Below, piece after piece: positions 40,455-51,239 of a stretch of DNA of 64,000 nucleotides. The notes below the pieces were generated by a model. It was given only the letters and a program-made list of their open reading frames with translations. It made no database searches and was not told the origin of the DNA. The position numbers and the translations under genes are program-made. Source of the DNA: Bathynomus jamesi. Its lineage: Eukaryota; Arthropoda; Malacostraca; Isopoda; Cirolanidae. Location: positions 90,001 to 154,000 of the forward strand of contig JAJOZX010008811.1 in assembly GCA_023014485.1 (NCBI GenBank), read 5' to 3'. Positions within the stretch are counted from its first letter, which is position 1, and every line of letters starts with the position of its first letter.

Positions 40455-40650
40455 CATAATTAATGACCCCCCTAGTGACCCGTTGTCTGCGTGGGGCTTC
40501 CATCATGGTAGAAGAGGAACTTCAATATCCCATTTAACATTACTTATTCAGAATAGAGTGGATTTAATATCCGAGAAGAGTCCCTTCTTCCGTGCACATT
40601 AGATATGTGTATTACAGGAAAGTTATCTCAGGGAACCATTCTGAGTTGGA

Positions 40651-40652
<2 letters not shown>
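40455..40652. mobile_element. Foldback element FB1, copy 5 (partial)
   Basis: It has the middle segment ('agtgacccgttgtctgcgtg', 'catcatggtag'), the right arm in degenerate form ('gagtggatttaat', 'agaagagtccctt') and the terminal 'ctcagggaaccattctgag' box. The left arm is missing. Confidence 0.7.
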
Positions 40653-40684
<32 letters not shown>

Positions 40685-40687
<3 letters not shown>

Positions 40688-41260
40688 GGAGGGGCCAAAG
40701 GTGAACACCCACAAAAACGAGAAGAGCCGAAATCAAGGTCCAAAGTTTTCGAGATGTTTGGACACTTTGCGTTTGAAAGATTGGAGATTTTAGATAGGGG
40801 GAAAGATGGATTGAAGAAAGTTCTTCCAGAGTTGATCGGTTGAGTAGATGAAACGTTGAGAATACCGATTAGCCCTTGCGTTAGAGAGATGGACAGAAAA
40901 GGGATGAGAATGTGTCGAAAGTCTGGTACTGCGTGATCTCCTTAAAGGAGGAGGCATGTAGTTAGAGAGTTCAGAAGAGCAGTGTCCGTTATTTGTAATT
41001 GCGATAGTATAGAGAGAATGAGGCAAAATTGCGAGAGAGAGAGAGAGAGAGAAGCCTTTGATTCCATCCGATCAAATGGAGCTGTGTGATTTGAGCCACC
41101 CCACACATGAGAAGCGTACTCCATATAGAAGTTGAACTTGACTCCTGTACAGAGACAGGAATGAAGAACCTGCGGAGCCGGCACAGCACACTTAACCTCT
41201 TAGCTGTTTTAGAGAGAAGAGTATACATGCTCTTTCCAGGGAAGATCACGAGAAAAGGAA
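40685..41260 (-). pseudogene. Jockey-like LINE 3'-end relic
   Basis: Minus-strand pieces in different frames: LSKTAKRLSVLCRLRRFF, then FYMEYASHVWGGSNHTAPFD, matching the C-terminal thumb of arthropod Jockey-type reverse transcriptases. It aligns with the 3' portion of the longer copy at 51240-52970 (shared 'gatggacagaaaaggga' and 'ggaggaggcatgcagttag'-type words). No polymerase core. Confidence 0.75.
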
Positions 41261-41286
41261 AGAATGGTGTGTGTATATATATATAA

Positions 41287-41287
41287 C

Positions 41288-41319
<32 letters not shown>

Positions 41320-41338
41320 TGTGTGTGTGTGTGTGTGA
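41287..41338. repeat. (TG)n microsatellite
   Basis: TG repeats with one 'tatg' interruption. Confidence 0.95.
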
Positions 41339-42019
41339 AACTCCCTAAATGACCTATGAAAAGGAATGCAAAATAATAAATAATGATTATTTATGCAAAG
41401 TAAGTGATACGATTATGAGAATAAGTGAGAGTTAAATTGTGAAGAACAAATGCGAATAATGATAATTTAGTTCTGTGTAAATTGTTCTTAAATTAATGAA
41501 AGATGCTAATTAATGAATGTGAAAATGTAAAGAGGAGGAGGAGGAGGAGGAGGAGGAGGAGGAGGAGGAGGAGGAGGAGACATCGAATAAATGCGAAAAA
41601 GGAAGCTGTTTTAGAGAATGTGTACAGTAAGTGAACTCACGTTGAAATAACGAATCCGACGATCCTGTTTTATAAATTTAACTGTTTTCTACAAAGTTGA
41701 ATGAATCCAGACACTCATTCTAGTCTTAACGAATCGTTATTTTTACAGATGAAGGAGCCCATGTATAATTCTTTCATGAAGCTGAACTGTAATTTATTCT
41801 CTTATTCAAAAGGATGGTCATAAGAATATACGTAATCTTTGCCTCGCATTGTCCATCACTATATAGAACTCGTATGGAAAAGCTTTTAAAGAGTTACAGA
41901 GTTACGGGCTAACAAAGACCCTAAGATCCACTCTAGGCTAACTCAAGAAGGAAGTAGAGAAGTTAGAAATAGCAATGAAAAAAAGAATGCTGAAAATTTA
42001 TACCATGCTTACACTTAAA
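41339..42019. other. Non-coding stretch with (GGA)n
   Basis: (GGA)n lies at 41532-41580. Around 41900-41930 'aaagaccctaagatccac' matches, inverted, the CR1-like LINE 3' UTR near 27690. No gene. Confidence 0.45.
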
Positions 42020-42860
42020 AACGTGTAAAGCTTTCACACGGAAATAGTAGTAATACTAAAGTATGGAACAGATAAGGCTCTCTCCCTCCTCCCCTAGTCA
42101 CTGCTGACAGAAAGTAGTGGTGAAAGAAGATTTATAGGAATGTAGGAAAAATATAATGAAAAGAATAGTTTGAGAGTTCTTTCACATCATGCATACGCGT
42201 ATCTCGTGTACTCAGGCATTAGAAGACGGTGGAAAGTAAAGGATAGCATAAATACTAAACTACATAATCTAATCTATACCATGCATTTTTTAAGGAATTT
42301 ATTTATTTATTTATTATGTACAAGTCATCATTTCGCCGTTGCATCATTTCTCCGTAGCCTGCCAAAGCCACCGTACCGAAGCTTTATCATGTATTGCACA
42401 GGAATCACCCAGATAATATTATGCATTTCGATAAAACACTTATCTAGTCTATTAATTAACAAGGCAGGCGAGTGTCTGACCGTCTTTTCTGTAACTGGAT
42501 CTCTGTCATGTGTGTGTGTGTGCCAACTCTTTGAATGTTGTAGAGTTTCAGCTTGGGTCTCCCGCTGTGAAAGGTGTTTATGCGGCAAGTGATATATTGA
42601 GTCGTTCATACTTCACGGTGTTATGCCATCACGAGAGTGCAGAAAGTCTCTTTCCGGCGAGGAATATCAGTGAAGGGTCCCTGTAACTATCCCCGTATAC
42701 TTGTCCCTTATGGAGAATGAAAGTGTTTCGTGGGTGATTGATCACCCGTTGTTGCTACGGCGAATTGAAGTCTCCCACTTAGAGGTGTTTATGAGGCAAG
42801 TGATCAAAAGATGAGTTGCTCGATGGTTGATCATGCTATGTGGGGCACAATACAATCAGA
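42020..42860 (-). repeat. Dispersed repeat R2, minus copy
   Basis: It contains 'gtgaaaggtgtttatgcgg', 'tatccccgtatacttgtccc' and 'gggtgattgatcacccgttg'. The same series occurs inverted at about 46600-47040. No coding domain is seen. It probably represents LINE UTR or non-autonomous retroelement sequence. Confidence 0.6.
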
Positions 42861-43710
<850 letters not shown>

Positions 43711-45429
43711 ATGTCATATCGATATATGAATGCGTATTATATTTAGAACAGTTTGTTTTAATATATGTACCGTGTTATGCTTCTCTTTTAGTATAAGTAT
43801 AAGAATGACACTTGGAAAGGATTTACATGATCTTGAAAAGGCATGATATTATCATATATGGGGTCGTTTGGATGGTGAGTCAGCTGACAAACGTCGCTAG
43901 GATTGGCCATGCCTCTCTCGACGAACAGGCTCCAAGGTTATGACGTCAAAGATGGTTGTTAAAATGTACAACAAATAAGCATAATAGTGGACGAAAACAG
44001 TACTTACAGAACGAACATGAACAGAATAAGAAAAATGCATTAAAACTTTGTTTAGAGTTAGAGTAGAACAAATATGATTTAGTGTGATAGTCTTCGGTTA
44101 ACGGTTCAGTTCGCAAAAAGTCTATATTTTTGGTCACGTTTTTTTAGCTGCTTTTCCTTCACTGTTGCGCTTATAGTTTGCTTTTCATTGTTCTCCATGG
44201 TGCCCTAACTTTGGAGATTGGCTCCAAGTGAGAAAGGAGTAATCTCGGCGACATTTATCACTGAGGCACCAGCAGCTAAACGAGCCCATGAATACTGACA
44301 TGCCCTTTTAAAGGCCATTTAAGTCCTTTCAATTGTCATTCTTAAATTTATTCTGGACGAAACATAGAAATGCACCCACATATCGATATACGACACCTCA
44401 TAATTGTATAAAGTATAAACGCTAAAATTAGATTTTCTAGAAGACTTCCATTCAAGGATAAAAATAATTAAAGGACCGAAAAGAAAACAATGATTACAGC
44501 ATTGGTCTTACACACACACACACACACACGTGTATATGTGTGTGTGTGTGTGTGTACAGTATATATCGAAGCGTGGTGATAGATGGCTTATGTCGAGCAG
44601 TATTCCGTCATCATATAGTTTTTAAGTAAAAAATAACTCATTTTTGTAATTTTATGATGGGTTAGGTCAGATTAACTTAGGCTGTGATCCATTATATATT
44701 TATTTTAATTCAAATAATTTAATATATATTTTTTTACAGTCTGTCTTCGTGTCACCATATTCTACGAATAAAAATATATCTATTTTGTAACGGAAATTCC
44801 ATGAAAATTGGGGAAAGTTTATTGCTGGGTAAGAGCAGTTGTGATTCTATGGAAACATTGAGGCTTTATAAAATAAATTATTTTTGTAGTTAATGTGTTT
44901 TTATACGATAAATTTGACTTTTAATTTTGTTTAGATTCGAGAAACTTTCATCCTTACGCATTTGAAGTGGGAATAGGTGTATATGGGTGTTTCTTATAGA
45001 AGCCAAATTTGACCTTCAGAATACTTTAAAAAGAATCACGAAAGCAGCTTGGTCATCGCGAATCTTTAGTTTCCCTTTTTCTTCTTTGTAATTGTATGTA
45101 CGAATATTTTGTATTCTATATTGAACGTAAAAAGTAAACTTAAAAGTGAAGTTCAAGGAACGACTTTAATAATGATTCTTTCAATTAAAAGAAGTTCATC
45201 CGCTGTTGCTCCGTTCTTCATACCGGTTTTGAGGTTGATATTGCGACCTTTTTTTTTTTTAATTTTATGCGTCCGCAAAAGTTGAAAACAAGATTAAAAT
45301 TTACAACATTTCAACATTGATGAAGGAGTTTTTTTGTTTTGTTTTTCTTTTTTATATAAGGATATTTTGTAAGATATGTTACCATCATTTTTTAATATTT
45401 CTGAGATTGCTTTCATGTATGTAATACTC

Positions 45430-45434
<5 letters not shown>
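43711..45434. other. Non-coding stretch, no gene seen
   Basis: A compound (CA)n-(GT)n palindromic tract lies at 44511-44558. Otherwise AT-rich unique-looking sequence without recognisable domains. Confidence 0.45.

Positions 45435-45481
<47 letters not shown>
45435..45481. repeat. (CT)n microsatellite
   Basis: CT repeats at the exact 5' border of an L2c LINE copy. Confidence 0.95.
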
Positions 45482-45484
<3 letters not shown>

Positions 45485-46487
45485 GCGCGCGCTGGGTATC
45501 GGTGGGGAAATAGGTAGGTGGGTTGAAAACTGGCTGAGGAATAGGCGGCAGAGGGTGGTAATTAAAGGGGCTAGTTCGGGTTGGGCCTCGGTCACTAGTG
45601 GGGTTCCTCAGGGTTCCGTTTTGGGGCCACTGTTGTTTATCATTTACATAAATGATATCGACGGTGGCATCGTCAGTCGGATCGCCAAATTCGCTGATGA
45701 CACCAGGCTTGGGGTCAATGTTGGGACGCCCGAAGCGATCGAGGAACTGCGTGCGGACCTAGGTAGGATAGGAGAGTGGTCCGAAAAATGGCAAATGCCG
45801 TTTAACTTGGGTAAATGCAAAGTGATGCACATTGGCTACGCCAATCCCAAGTCGGACTACTCGATGTTGGGTAGTAATATCGAGGTGACTGATTTAGAAA
45901 AGGACTTGGGTGTGCTAATTAGCAGCGACCTTAAGTTTACGAAACAGTGTGTAGAGGTGGAAAAGAAAACCCAGAAACTATTGGGTTATATCAGGAGGCA
46001 ATTTCAGTTTCGGAACAAGGAGATTGTGCTCTCACTGTACAATTCCCTTGTTCGGCCGCACCTGGAGTATGCTGTGCAGTTCTAGTCGCCCACCCTCAGG
46101 AAAGATATTGAGAGGCTGGAGCGAGTGCAGGCGAGGGCCACAAAGTTAATCCCTTCCGTTAGGCATATGGGCTACAATCGACGGTTACGCGCCCTGAACT
46201 TGTTTTCGCTTGAAACTCGGAGGCTGCGCGGTCAACTGATCGAGGTTTTCAAGCTCTTACGCGGGTTCATCGATGTCGATTTTAGAAGTATGTTTAGTTT
46301 AAATGATAACCCAACTCGCAACAATGGTTGGAAGTTGGATTTGAAAAGGTTTAGGACTAGTGTGTGTGGGAATTACTTTACGTATAAGATCTGTGACACA
46401 TGGAACAGGTTACCTTCGGAAGTTGTGAACAGTTCCTCTGTGGATCAGTTCAAGAAAAGGTTGGACCAAATTTTGCACACTATTTGA
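45482..46487 (+). pseudogene. LINE RT (palm to C-terminus) with one in-frame stop
   Basis: The frame opens at the truncation (RALGIGGEIGRWVENWL) and continues through SGVPQGSVLGPLLFIIYIND, the catalytic FADDTRLGV, MPFNLGKCKVMHIG, DLEKDLGVLISSDLKF and HLEYAVQF. A TAG at 46083-46085 replaces a Trp found in the related copies (QFWSP). Beyond it the same frame runs to FKKRLDQILHTI and a TGA. Fingers motifs and endonuclease are missing. It is inactive because of truncation and the stop. CR1-like by motif style. Confidence 0.9.
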
Positions 46488-46600
46488 GTGTGTAGAAAAT
46501 TTTCCGTGGCACCCGTTGCCATTGGTATCTCCTCGGTATGGGCCGCAAGGCCTTTTGAGGTACTTCTTTTCCTTGTAACTCCTTGTAACTCTCTCTCTCT
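45482..46600 (+). mobile_element. 5'-truncated L2c LINE bracketed by (CT)n
   Basis: It begins abruptly inside the RT frame after (CT)n and ends with the L2c 3' UTR ('ggtatgggccgcaaggcct', 'ccttgtaactccttgtaact') followed by a short (CT)5. The 5' truncation point is close to a position in the RT gene also present in the 31157-32417 copy. Confidence 0.85.
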
Positions 46601-46604
46601 ATTT

Positions 46605-47045
46605 ATTGTATTGTACCTCACATAATATGATCAACTATTGAGTAACTCATTTTTTGATCACTTCGCTCATAAACACCTTTAAATGGGGGATTCTTGAATT
46701 CGCTGAAGCAACAACGGGTAATCACCCACAAAAACTTTCAAACTCCATAAGGGACAAGTACACGGGGATAGATACAGGGACATCTCACTGTTATTCCTCG
46801 ACAGAAAGAGATTTTCTCTACTCTCGTAGAGAGTTAACGAACGAGTCAATATATATCACTTCCCGCATAAACACCTTTCACGGCGTGAAACCCAAGTTGA
46901 AACGGCGAAATTCAAAGAGTTGGCAGATATTCAATTACATAAAACACGATCACACAATTGCCTGCCTTATTAAGAGACTAGCTAAGTATTTTGTAGAAAT
47001 GCATAATTTCCTAACGAACAAAAGAAAACCTTAAGAAGAATGCAT
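46605..47045 (+). repeat. Dispersed repeat R2, plus copy
   Basis: 'aaacacctttaaatggggga', 'caacgggtaatcacccaca', 'gggacaagtacacggggata' and 'ataaacacctttcacggcgt' match 42290-42860 in inverted orientation. Part of it ('aaacacctttaaatggg') also occurs near 27540 in the CR1-like 3' UTR. Confidence 0.6.
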
Positions 47046-47510
47046 GGTATGAATTAAGCGAGGTAAAGTTCCGTTTCTGCGATCACTTTTTTTCCCCTTT
47101 TTTTCTCTTGGGTGGCTGGATACACGTAACGGGTGAGGGCATGGTCTGGAAAATCTGATTTCCGTTCATAATTCTTGTTTCAACCCTTTTCCTGTAAAAG
47201 CATTTCGCACTTCGCCGGCGTGATGGCTTTCTACATACATGGATATAGACATGGAGAGTTTGACCTTTACCCCTCTCTTAATCCTTTTGGGGCTAGCCTG
47301 GAGTGGGCCAATGGGTTTTTGTTGGCCCGATACCTCAGTAAATATAAGTGTAAACACTTTGTATAAAATCAGAACCATATATTCGAGGTTTTTGTGACGA
47401 TCCCAAGTAGTTGATATACAATCAGCACAAATATATTGTTATTTTATACAACGGTGCTATCCACTGTGCGATTTCTATGTGTGCATAGCGTAACTTTTGT
47501 GAGCTAGTTT
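47046..47510. other. Non-coding stretch, no gene seen
   Basis: No domain in small overlapping frames at 47166-47378. Confidence 0.35.
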
Positions 47511-47514
47511 ATAT

Positions 47515-47732
47515 ATTCTCATTTTTCCTATAAAATGTCTTTGGCTACTTCTCCAAGGGTCGAGGTATTTTCTTCAATCTTTTTCCGAACACGCCTTTGG
47601 CGGGGAAGGAGCGGAGGGTGGGGAGAGAGCCTCATGCATTTCTATCCAGTTTTCTATTACTGCTTGAATAATTAAAAAATGTATTAGTTTAATAACAGGA
47701 GCCTCCCCGAGTAGACCGAAAAGTCTTTGAGG

Positions 47733-47733
<1 letters not shown>
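47515..47733 (+). repeat. Dispersed repeat R1, plus copy
   Basis: 'ggctacttctccaagggtcg', 'gaggtattttcttcaatctt' and 'ataacaggagcctccccgag' precede (CT)n. Inverted relatives lie at 34010-34225 and 43600-43710. Confidence 0.65.

Positions 47734-47786
<53 letters not shown>
47734..47786. repeat. (CT)n microsatellite
   Basis: CT repeats following an R1 end. Confidence 0.95.
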
Positions 47787-47788
<2 letters not shown>

Positions 47789-47909
47789 CGATATGTGACG
47801 TAAAGAAACCGGATTCAGAAAATAAAATTTAAATATGGACATCAGATTCATCTGGCGATCCCCTTGTCACTTGAATATTTCTATTTGGAGACGCTCCTTG
47901 GAATATATA

Positions 47910-47919
47910 TATATACACA

Positions 47920-47957
<38 letters not shown>
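47910..47957. repeat. (TA)n(CA)n(TG)n compound tract
   Basis: A palindromic transition, acacacacgtgtgtgt, followed by a long TG run. Confidence 0.9.
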
Positions 47958-47958
<1 letters not shown>

Positions 47959-48319
47959 GCAAAGAAATGGACGCGAACTTGTGTGCACATCGGCCAATAC
48001 AATACGGACATTTGAATGGAAATCTAATTGGGTCTTCATAGGTTCAGCCTTACAATGAAAGGCGTGAGGAAAGAGTATGGTGCAGAATATTGTGAAGAGT
48101 GATAAAAGAAACAGATAAAGTGGGATGAAGCTAAAGAATAACGGTTTTCAGAGAAAAGAATTTTTAAGAAAGTTATTAAGTTTATCAGTGACTTTGCGAA
48201 AATAAATGCACAAATGAATCAGTGTATATCGTCGGGTTAGTGATTTTTCAGGATGAATATATACTCAAATGTAATTTGGATAAGTACTGTAATAGGTGTT
48301 CATACTTGCTTGAACTACA

Positions 48320-48364
<45 letters not shown>
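48320..48364. repeat. (CA)n microsatellite
   Basis: Uninterrupted CA repeats. Confidence 0.95.
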
Positions 48365-48368
<4 letters not shown>

Positions 48369-48417
48369 AAATGTAAAAATTTAAAAGGCTCTTGTCTTTT
48401 AGTGTTTATCCATCAGT

Positions 48418-48532
<115 letters not shown>

Positions 48533-48533
48533 A

Positions 48534-49012
48534 CGTAAAGAACGACGCTTGTATAGAAGAACATTCCGCGCAAGATGAGGAGGGAGAACGAACAAATGAA
48601 AAAATGAGGTAACCATCCGGGAATCGAACCAGGGATCTTCCGATTGCCGGTCAGATATGATAACCACTACACCATGGACCTCACTCGATCAGAAGTCGTA
48701 ATTCTCCTACATACGCGCAGAAACCAATGCCCCGAGGGGGCACCTCCAGCATGCCGCACATATATACATTTCAACTGCAAACAACACACAGTATAATTGA
48801 CGTAAAGAACGACGCTTGTATAGAAGAACATTCCGCGCAAGATGAGGAGGGAGAACGAACAAATGACCGGCAAACGGAAGATCCCGGGTTCGATTCCCGG
48901 GTGGTTACCTCATTATTTCATTTGTTCGTTCTCCCTCCTCATCTTGCGCGGAATGTTCTTCTATACAAGCGTCGTTCTTTACGTTAATTATACTGTGTTG
49001 TTTGCAGTTGAA
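48534..49012. mobile_element. tRNA-derived SINE cluster in inverted arrangement, locus 2
   Basis: Unit A (48534-48800) is a minus-strand SINE: GTAAAGAACGACGCTTGTAT body, tRNA-like head at 48607-48683, and leader. At 48801 the body starts again, and unit B ends in a plus-strand half head (48868-48912, CCCGGGTTCGATTCCCGGG) followed by a plus-strand body and tail, 'aattatactgtgttgtttgc', to about 49012. Arms 48801-48870 and 48905-48990 form a long hairpin. Confidence 0.8.
48607..48683 (-). repeat. tRNA-like head of the SINE, locus 2
   Basis: The minus strand carries GTCCATGGTGTAGTGGTTAT (A box) and a B box that has one change relative to the plus-strand half head (ctGGTTCGATTCCCGG). Closely similar to the head at 32735-32808. 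Confidence 0.7.
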
Positions 49013-49019
49013 ATATATA

Positions 49020-49927
49020 CAGGGCGTCCCAAAAAAATGTATACACACTTTAAATACTTATAAAGGCAGTGTTTATTGAAATACATTTCATTTTCAAAAT
49101 GTAATAGAATCTACAGACATTATTTAATTGTTTTGTCAACGCCTGTTTTCAAACTGACGTCCGTTCTGGTCCAGGCACTGCTGATAACGCGAAGCAATGG
49201 AATCGCAAACATCACGAAACATTTCGTTTGGTATTTGTGTGCATTCTCGTTCAATGGCTGCTCTCAATTCAGCGACTGTTGCAGGTTTTATAGCGTAGAC
49301 TTTGTCTTTTAAGTATCCCCATAAAAAAAGTCTAGTGGTGTGAGGTCTGGTGAACGCGGAGGGTATTCTACGAAACCCCTTCGTCCAATCCACATCCACA
49401 TCGTGCCAAGTACCACTCGCAATACTCCACTCTTCGGTCCGGATCATCATCTTCATTAATAGCATGGACTAATCTTGGAATGTAACTTTTCCATTGACAG
49501 CGCTTCAAAATGCGTTGGACAGACGATTCTGAAATTCCTACCTCACGACTCGCTTGCCGCACAGATTTTCTTGGACTTTGGTGATACGTTTCCAGTACTC
49601 TTTCTTGCTTTGTGGGGCTTGTCGATGTCCGTGGTCTTCCGGAACGCTTCTTGTGGACATTCTGAACAGTTCCATCGGCTTCAAACTTATCTCTAATTCG
49701 AGTGATGGTAAGTCGCGTTGGTGGATCTGTTTGAAACTCCCTCCTAAACTGTCTTTGCACTTCAACTGCGTTTTCACACTTCCAGTAGCATTTTAGAATG
49801 AATTTCCTTTGTTCAAAGCTTAGTCTGACTGCCATTATTAATTCTAATGGGTTTAACTTGGAAAGAAAGAAACATCAATTGAGCTATCAGCTGTTAAAGT
49901 GTGTATACATTTTTTTGGGACGCCCTG
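49020..49927 (-). mobile_element. DD41D element with internal deletion
   Basis: 908 bp. Ends are CAGGGCGTCCCAAAAAAATG then TATACACACTTTAA, and the complement on the right, with TA on each side. The TIR begins like that of the intact element at 21604 (CAGGGYGTCCCA) but diverges inward. It retains the two ends of the transposase gene without the middle, so it could only move if a related transposase recognised it. Confidence 0.9.
49136..49835 (-). pseudogene. DD41D transposase lacking the catalytic core
   Basis: The N-terminal part starts at ATG 49835 ([15 protein letters not shown]). HTH regions and a KRSGRPRT box follow, up to [10 protein letters not shown] near 49410. The sequence then jumps to the region around the third Asp ([20 protein letters not shown] in place of the usual SPDLTPLDF), then LFLWGYLKDKVYA and the C-terminal helix to 49136. 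The first and second catalytic Asp blocks are deleted and the third block is frameshifted or mutated. Homologous to 21799-22839 and 9895-10960. Confidence 0.85.

Positions 49928-49928
<1 letters not shown>

Positions 49929-50012
<84 letters not shown>
49929..50012. repeat. (TA)n microsatellite
   Basis: TA repeats between two mariner-family elements. Confidence 0.95.
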
Positions 50013-50018
<6 letters not shown>

Positions 50019-50021
<3 letters not shown>

Positions 50022-50438
50022 GAGTCATGCAAGAAGTAAATAGACCCTTAATTTTATGGTAAAATGTATGCATCCAATTTTTTTGCCATTATTATGACTA
50101 ATATTCGTTTCCTACATTTCTATCCTTGAAGAAGGACTTATGCCAATATTCTCAAGTGGTCAAATTGAAAAAGAGAGCTGCCTGTTCATGGAAGATGGAG
50201 CCCCATGCCACACTGCAAAAAAGACGAAAGAATGGGAGGAGCGAAATGGTATCAAACGACTTCCTTGGCCGAGTCAGTCCCCTGACATGAACCCCATAGA
50301 ACACGTGTGGGCAATACTAGACAAGACTTTACGTAAAAAGCCCCAAAAACCAGCAACACGATCAGAATTGTTGAATCTTTTACGCCAAATTGTTACAGCA
50401 AAATCTGGGCTGTCTATTTACTTCTTACATGGCTCTGT
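50019..50438 (+). mobile_element. Decapitated Tc1 (DD34E) element
   Basis: About 420 bp. The left end reads ACAGAGTCATGCAAGAAGTA then AATAGAC and the right end is the complement with two changes. It lies in (TA)n. It retains only the C-terminal third of a transposase gene. Confidence 0.85.
50140..50437 (+). pseudogene. Tc1 transposase C-terminal fragment, DD34E
   Basis: The frame has FMEDGAPCHTAKK (second Asp) and SQSPDMNPIEHVW (final Glu). I count 34 residues between them, the classic Tc1 DD34E spacing. The HTH region and first Asp are missing. The open frame runs by chance through the following (TA)n into LINE sequence up to 50595; that fusion is not biologically meaningful. Confidence 0.85.
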
Positions 50439-50439
50439 A

Positions 50440-50477
<38 letters not shown>

Positions 50478-50479
<2 letters not shown>

Positions 50480-51185
50480 TAACATTATATAATTCCTTAG
50501 TACGCCCCCACTTGGAATACTTCGCTGAGTTCTGGTCCCCCTATTTACGACAGAACATAGAATGGAGAGAGTGCAGCAACGGGCTACAAAGATGATTCTC
50601 AACCTTAGAAACCAATCCTACGCTGCCCGTTTAGAAACGTTAAAATTATTCTCACTTTTAAAGGGTCGGAATTCGTCGAGATTTAATCCAAGTGTTTAAA
50701 ATGATTAAAGGTTTTGATAATGTCGACGCCAAAAAATATTTCACCTTCAGAAATGCGGATAGAACTCGCGGTAATGGTCTCAAATTAATTAGTAAACATT
50801 TTAATTCTAATGAAGCTAAACATTTTTTCTTCAGTCGTATAGTTAATCTGTGGAATGGATTGCCAGCCAAAGTAGTTAAAAGTAATTCGTTCGGGTCCTT
50901 TAAAAAGAGACTAGATGCTTATCTTGCCTTAAACCTCAAGTTGGAAACATTTGTTGGTGCATGAAAGTATTGTAGGGTTTTCACTCTCACTCGGATTCCC
51001 TCCTCTTTACTTTAAAATTTTCACTTTATCTTTAAAGTTCTTTCCTTCCTTTTACAACCTCTTTTCTTTGTTTTGCTTTAAAACTTTCACTTTTCTTTAA
51101 ATTTTCTTCCATCTTTTAACCTTCCTTCTTAAACAAACAGACTCGTAGGGACCAACCGGTCTGTTCCTATTTGGTGTCCTTTGTG
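50478..51185 (+). pseudogene. CR1-like LINE 3'-end fragment
   Basis: Starting after (TA)n, pieces read LYNSLVRPHLEYFAEFWSPY (50480-50540), then RRDLIQVFKMIKGFDNVDAK-like sequence (50665-50730; one frameshift) and FKKRLDAYLALNLKL, then a T/C-rich 3' UTR to 51185. Similar to the C-terminal third of the 25311 RT but a separate family. There is a frameshift near 50575 and another near 50660. Confidence 0.8.
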
Positions 51186-51187
51186 TG

Positions 51188-51223
<36 letters not shown>

Positions 51224-51239
51224 TTTTTATGTTTTATGT

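Noticed and set aside
50438..50595. Apparent fusion of a Tc1 transposase to a LINE reverse transcriptase
   Set aside because: The frame merely reads through (TA)n joining two separate elements.
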